Source: Bog-532 sp963720945 (GTDB taxonomy: Bacteria > Actinomycetota > Actinomycetes > Streptosporangiales > Streptosporangiaceae). Taken from it: 64,000 nucleotides of DNA. Each line of letters opens with the position of its first letter. Positions within the stretch are counted from its first letter, which is position 1. The notes under the pieces were generated by a model. The model was not told the origin of the DNA. It worked only from the letters and a program-made list of their open reading frames with translations, and did no database searches. Below are positions 63,547 through 64,000 of the stretch, piece by piece. Both the position numbers and the translations under genes were made by a program. The DNA lies in contig CAVRHH010000029.1 in the NCBI GenBank assembly GCA_963720945.1, forward strand, positions 868,001 through 932,000, given 5' to 3'.

Positions 63547-64000
63547 TCAGCCGCCGAAGCGGCGGCTGCGGGCCGCGTAACTGCGCAGGGCCCGAAGGAA
63601 GTCGACCTTGCGGAAAGCGGGCCAGTAGGCGTCGCAGAAGTAGAACTCCGAATTGATGGTCTGCCAGAGCAGGAAACCGCCGATCCGCTGCTCGCCCGAG
63701 GTACGGATGACCAGATCGGGGTCGGGCTGACCGGCCGTGTAGAGGTGCTCGGCGATGTGCTCGACGTCGAGGATCTCGGCGAGCTCCTCGATCGCGGTGC
63801 CGCGGGTGGCGTGCTCATGCAGCAGCGAACGTACGGCGTCGGCGATCTCGCGCCGGCCGCCGTACCCGACCGCGACGTTGACCAGCAGGCCCGGGTTGCC
63901 GGCGGTGGCCCCCGCCGCGTCCTTGAGGACGCGGGCCGTGTCGGCGGGCAGCAGGTCGAGCGCGCCCATCGGGTTCACGTGCCAGCGCTCGGCGACGAGC
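63547..64000 (-). CDS. uppS: Isoprenyl transferase (cis-prenyltransferase), 3' part
   Basis: C-terminal ~150 residues of an undecaprenyl/decaprenyl diphosphate synthase; the gene runs past the window end. Conserved regions: LLVNVAVGYGGRREIADAVR, PDPDLVIRTSGEQRIGGFLL and LWQTINSEFYFCDAYWPAFR (regions III-V with the RTSGE...SNF-like motifs). It makes the lipid carrier for cell-wall synthesis. The 63374-63546 spacer holds nothing recognisable. Confidence 0.94.
   Translation of the reverse strand, partial: LVAERWHVNPMGALDLLPADTARVLKDAAGATAGNPGLLVNVAVGYGGRREIADAVRSLLHEHATRGTAIEELAEILDVEHIAEHLYTAGQPDPDLVIRTSGEQRIGGFLLWQTINSEFYFCDAYWPAFRKVDFLRALRSYAARSRRFGG

Overview
The window is chromosomal DNA from a high-GC, probably spore-forming actinobacterium. 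The basis is BldD with its c-di-GMP signature, an actinobacterial-type integration host factor, a DUF397 protein, a SAV_6107-type HEPN protein, many GTG/TTG starts and Tat-exported enzymes. A class 1B PyrD with PyrK and a short-type PyrF point to Streptosporangiales-like lineages rather than Streptomyces; that placement is inference.

Layout. 1-3.5 kb: 5' part of cobN, a VOC-family protein and a DUF397 protein. 3.5-4.6 kb: a lower-GC stretch with no recognisable gene. 4.6-22.2 kb (all minus strand): a long nucleotide/cofactor block, in transcription order pyrR-pyrB-pyrC-carA-carB-pyrK-pyrD-[IS110]-pyrF-mihF-gmk-rpoZ-coaBC-metK. An IS110-family element splits pyrD from pyrF, and carB carries an in-frame insertion built on a palindromic repeat. 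bldD (plus) lies divergent from pyrR across a region with a large symmetric promoter/operator-like palindrome and a PyrR-type leader. 23.6-35.4 kb: a HEPN protein, two tandem Tat-exported GH2 enzymes, a convergent flavin monooxygenase/TauD pair, a GNAT, metF, thiE and an Ohr-like peroxidase. 35.6-40.7 kb: HAD hydrolase, cobQ, cobD and an APH-fold phosphotransferase preceded by 21-bp minisatellites.

41.5-63.4 kb is a distinct stress-type accessory region that starts beside a tRNA-Arg and a transposase remnant. It holds DUF2252, a cysteine-rich small protein, a helical hypothetical protein, a Na+/H+ antiporter, a P-type ATPase, PPK2, SulP, a MalT-like LuxR regulator, a DUF7144 membrane protein, a GAP-family membrane protein, an amino-acid permease, a small TYEITF protein and a diacylglycerol-kinase-like protein. 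Between them lie many truncated genes: arcA/argF, amino-acid permease, DUF7144, YihY, GH63 and GH13 remnants. The window ends in the 3' part of a cis-prenyltransferase gene.

Two patterns stand out. (1) In the 43.6-61.9 kb region a palindrome TCACCC-N6-GGGTGA occurs about ten times, always with a 6-bp spacer where intact, usually 68-76 or 102-107 bp upstream of a start codon, in front of intact and broken genes alike and next to the LuxR gene. I read this as an undescribed regulon. (2) The 3' ends of metK, pyrD, carB and thiE, stop codon included, are tandemly repeated just downstream of each gene, and similar minisatellites occur inside cobD, pyrR and the phosphotransferase region. This suggests a genome-wide expansion process that favours gene termini.
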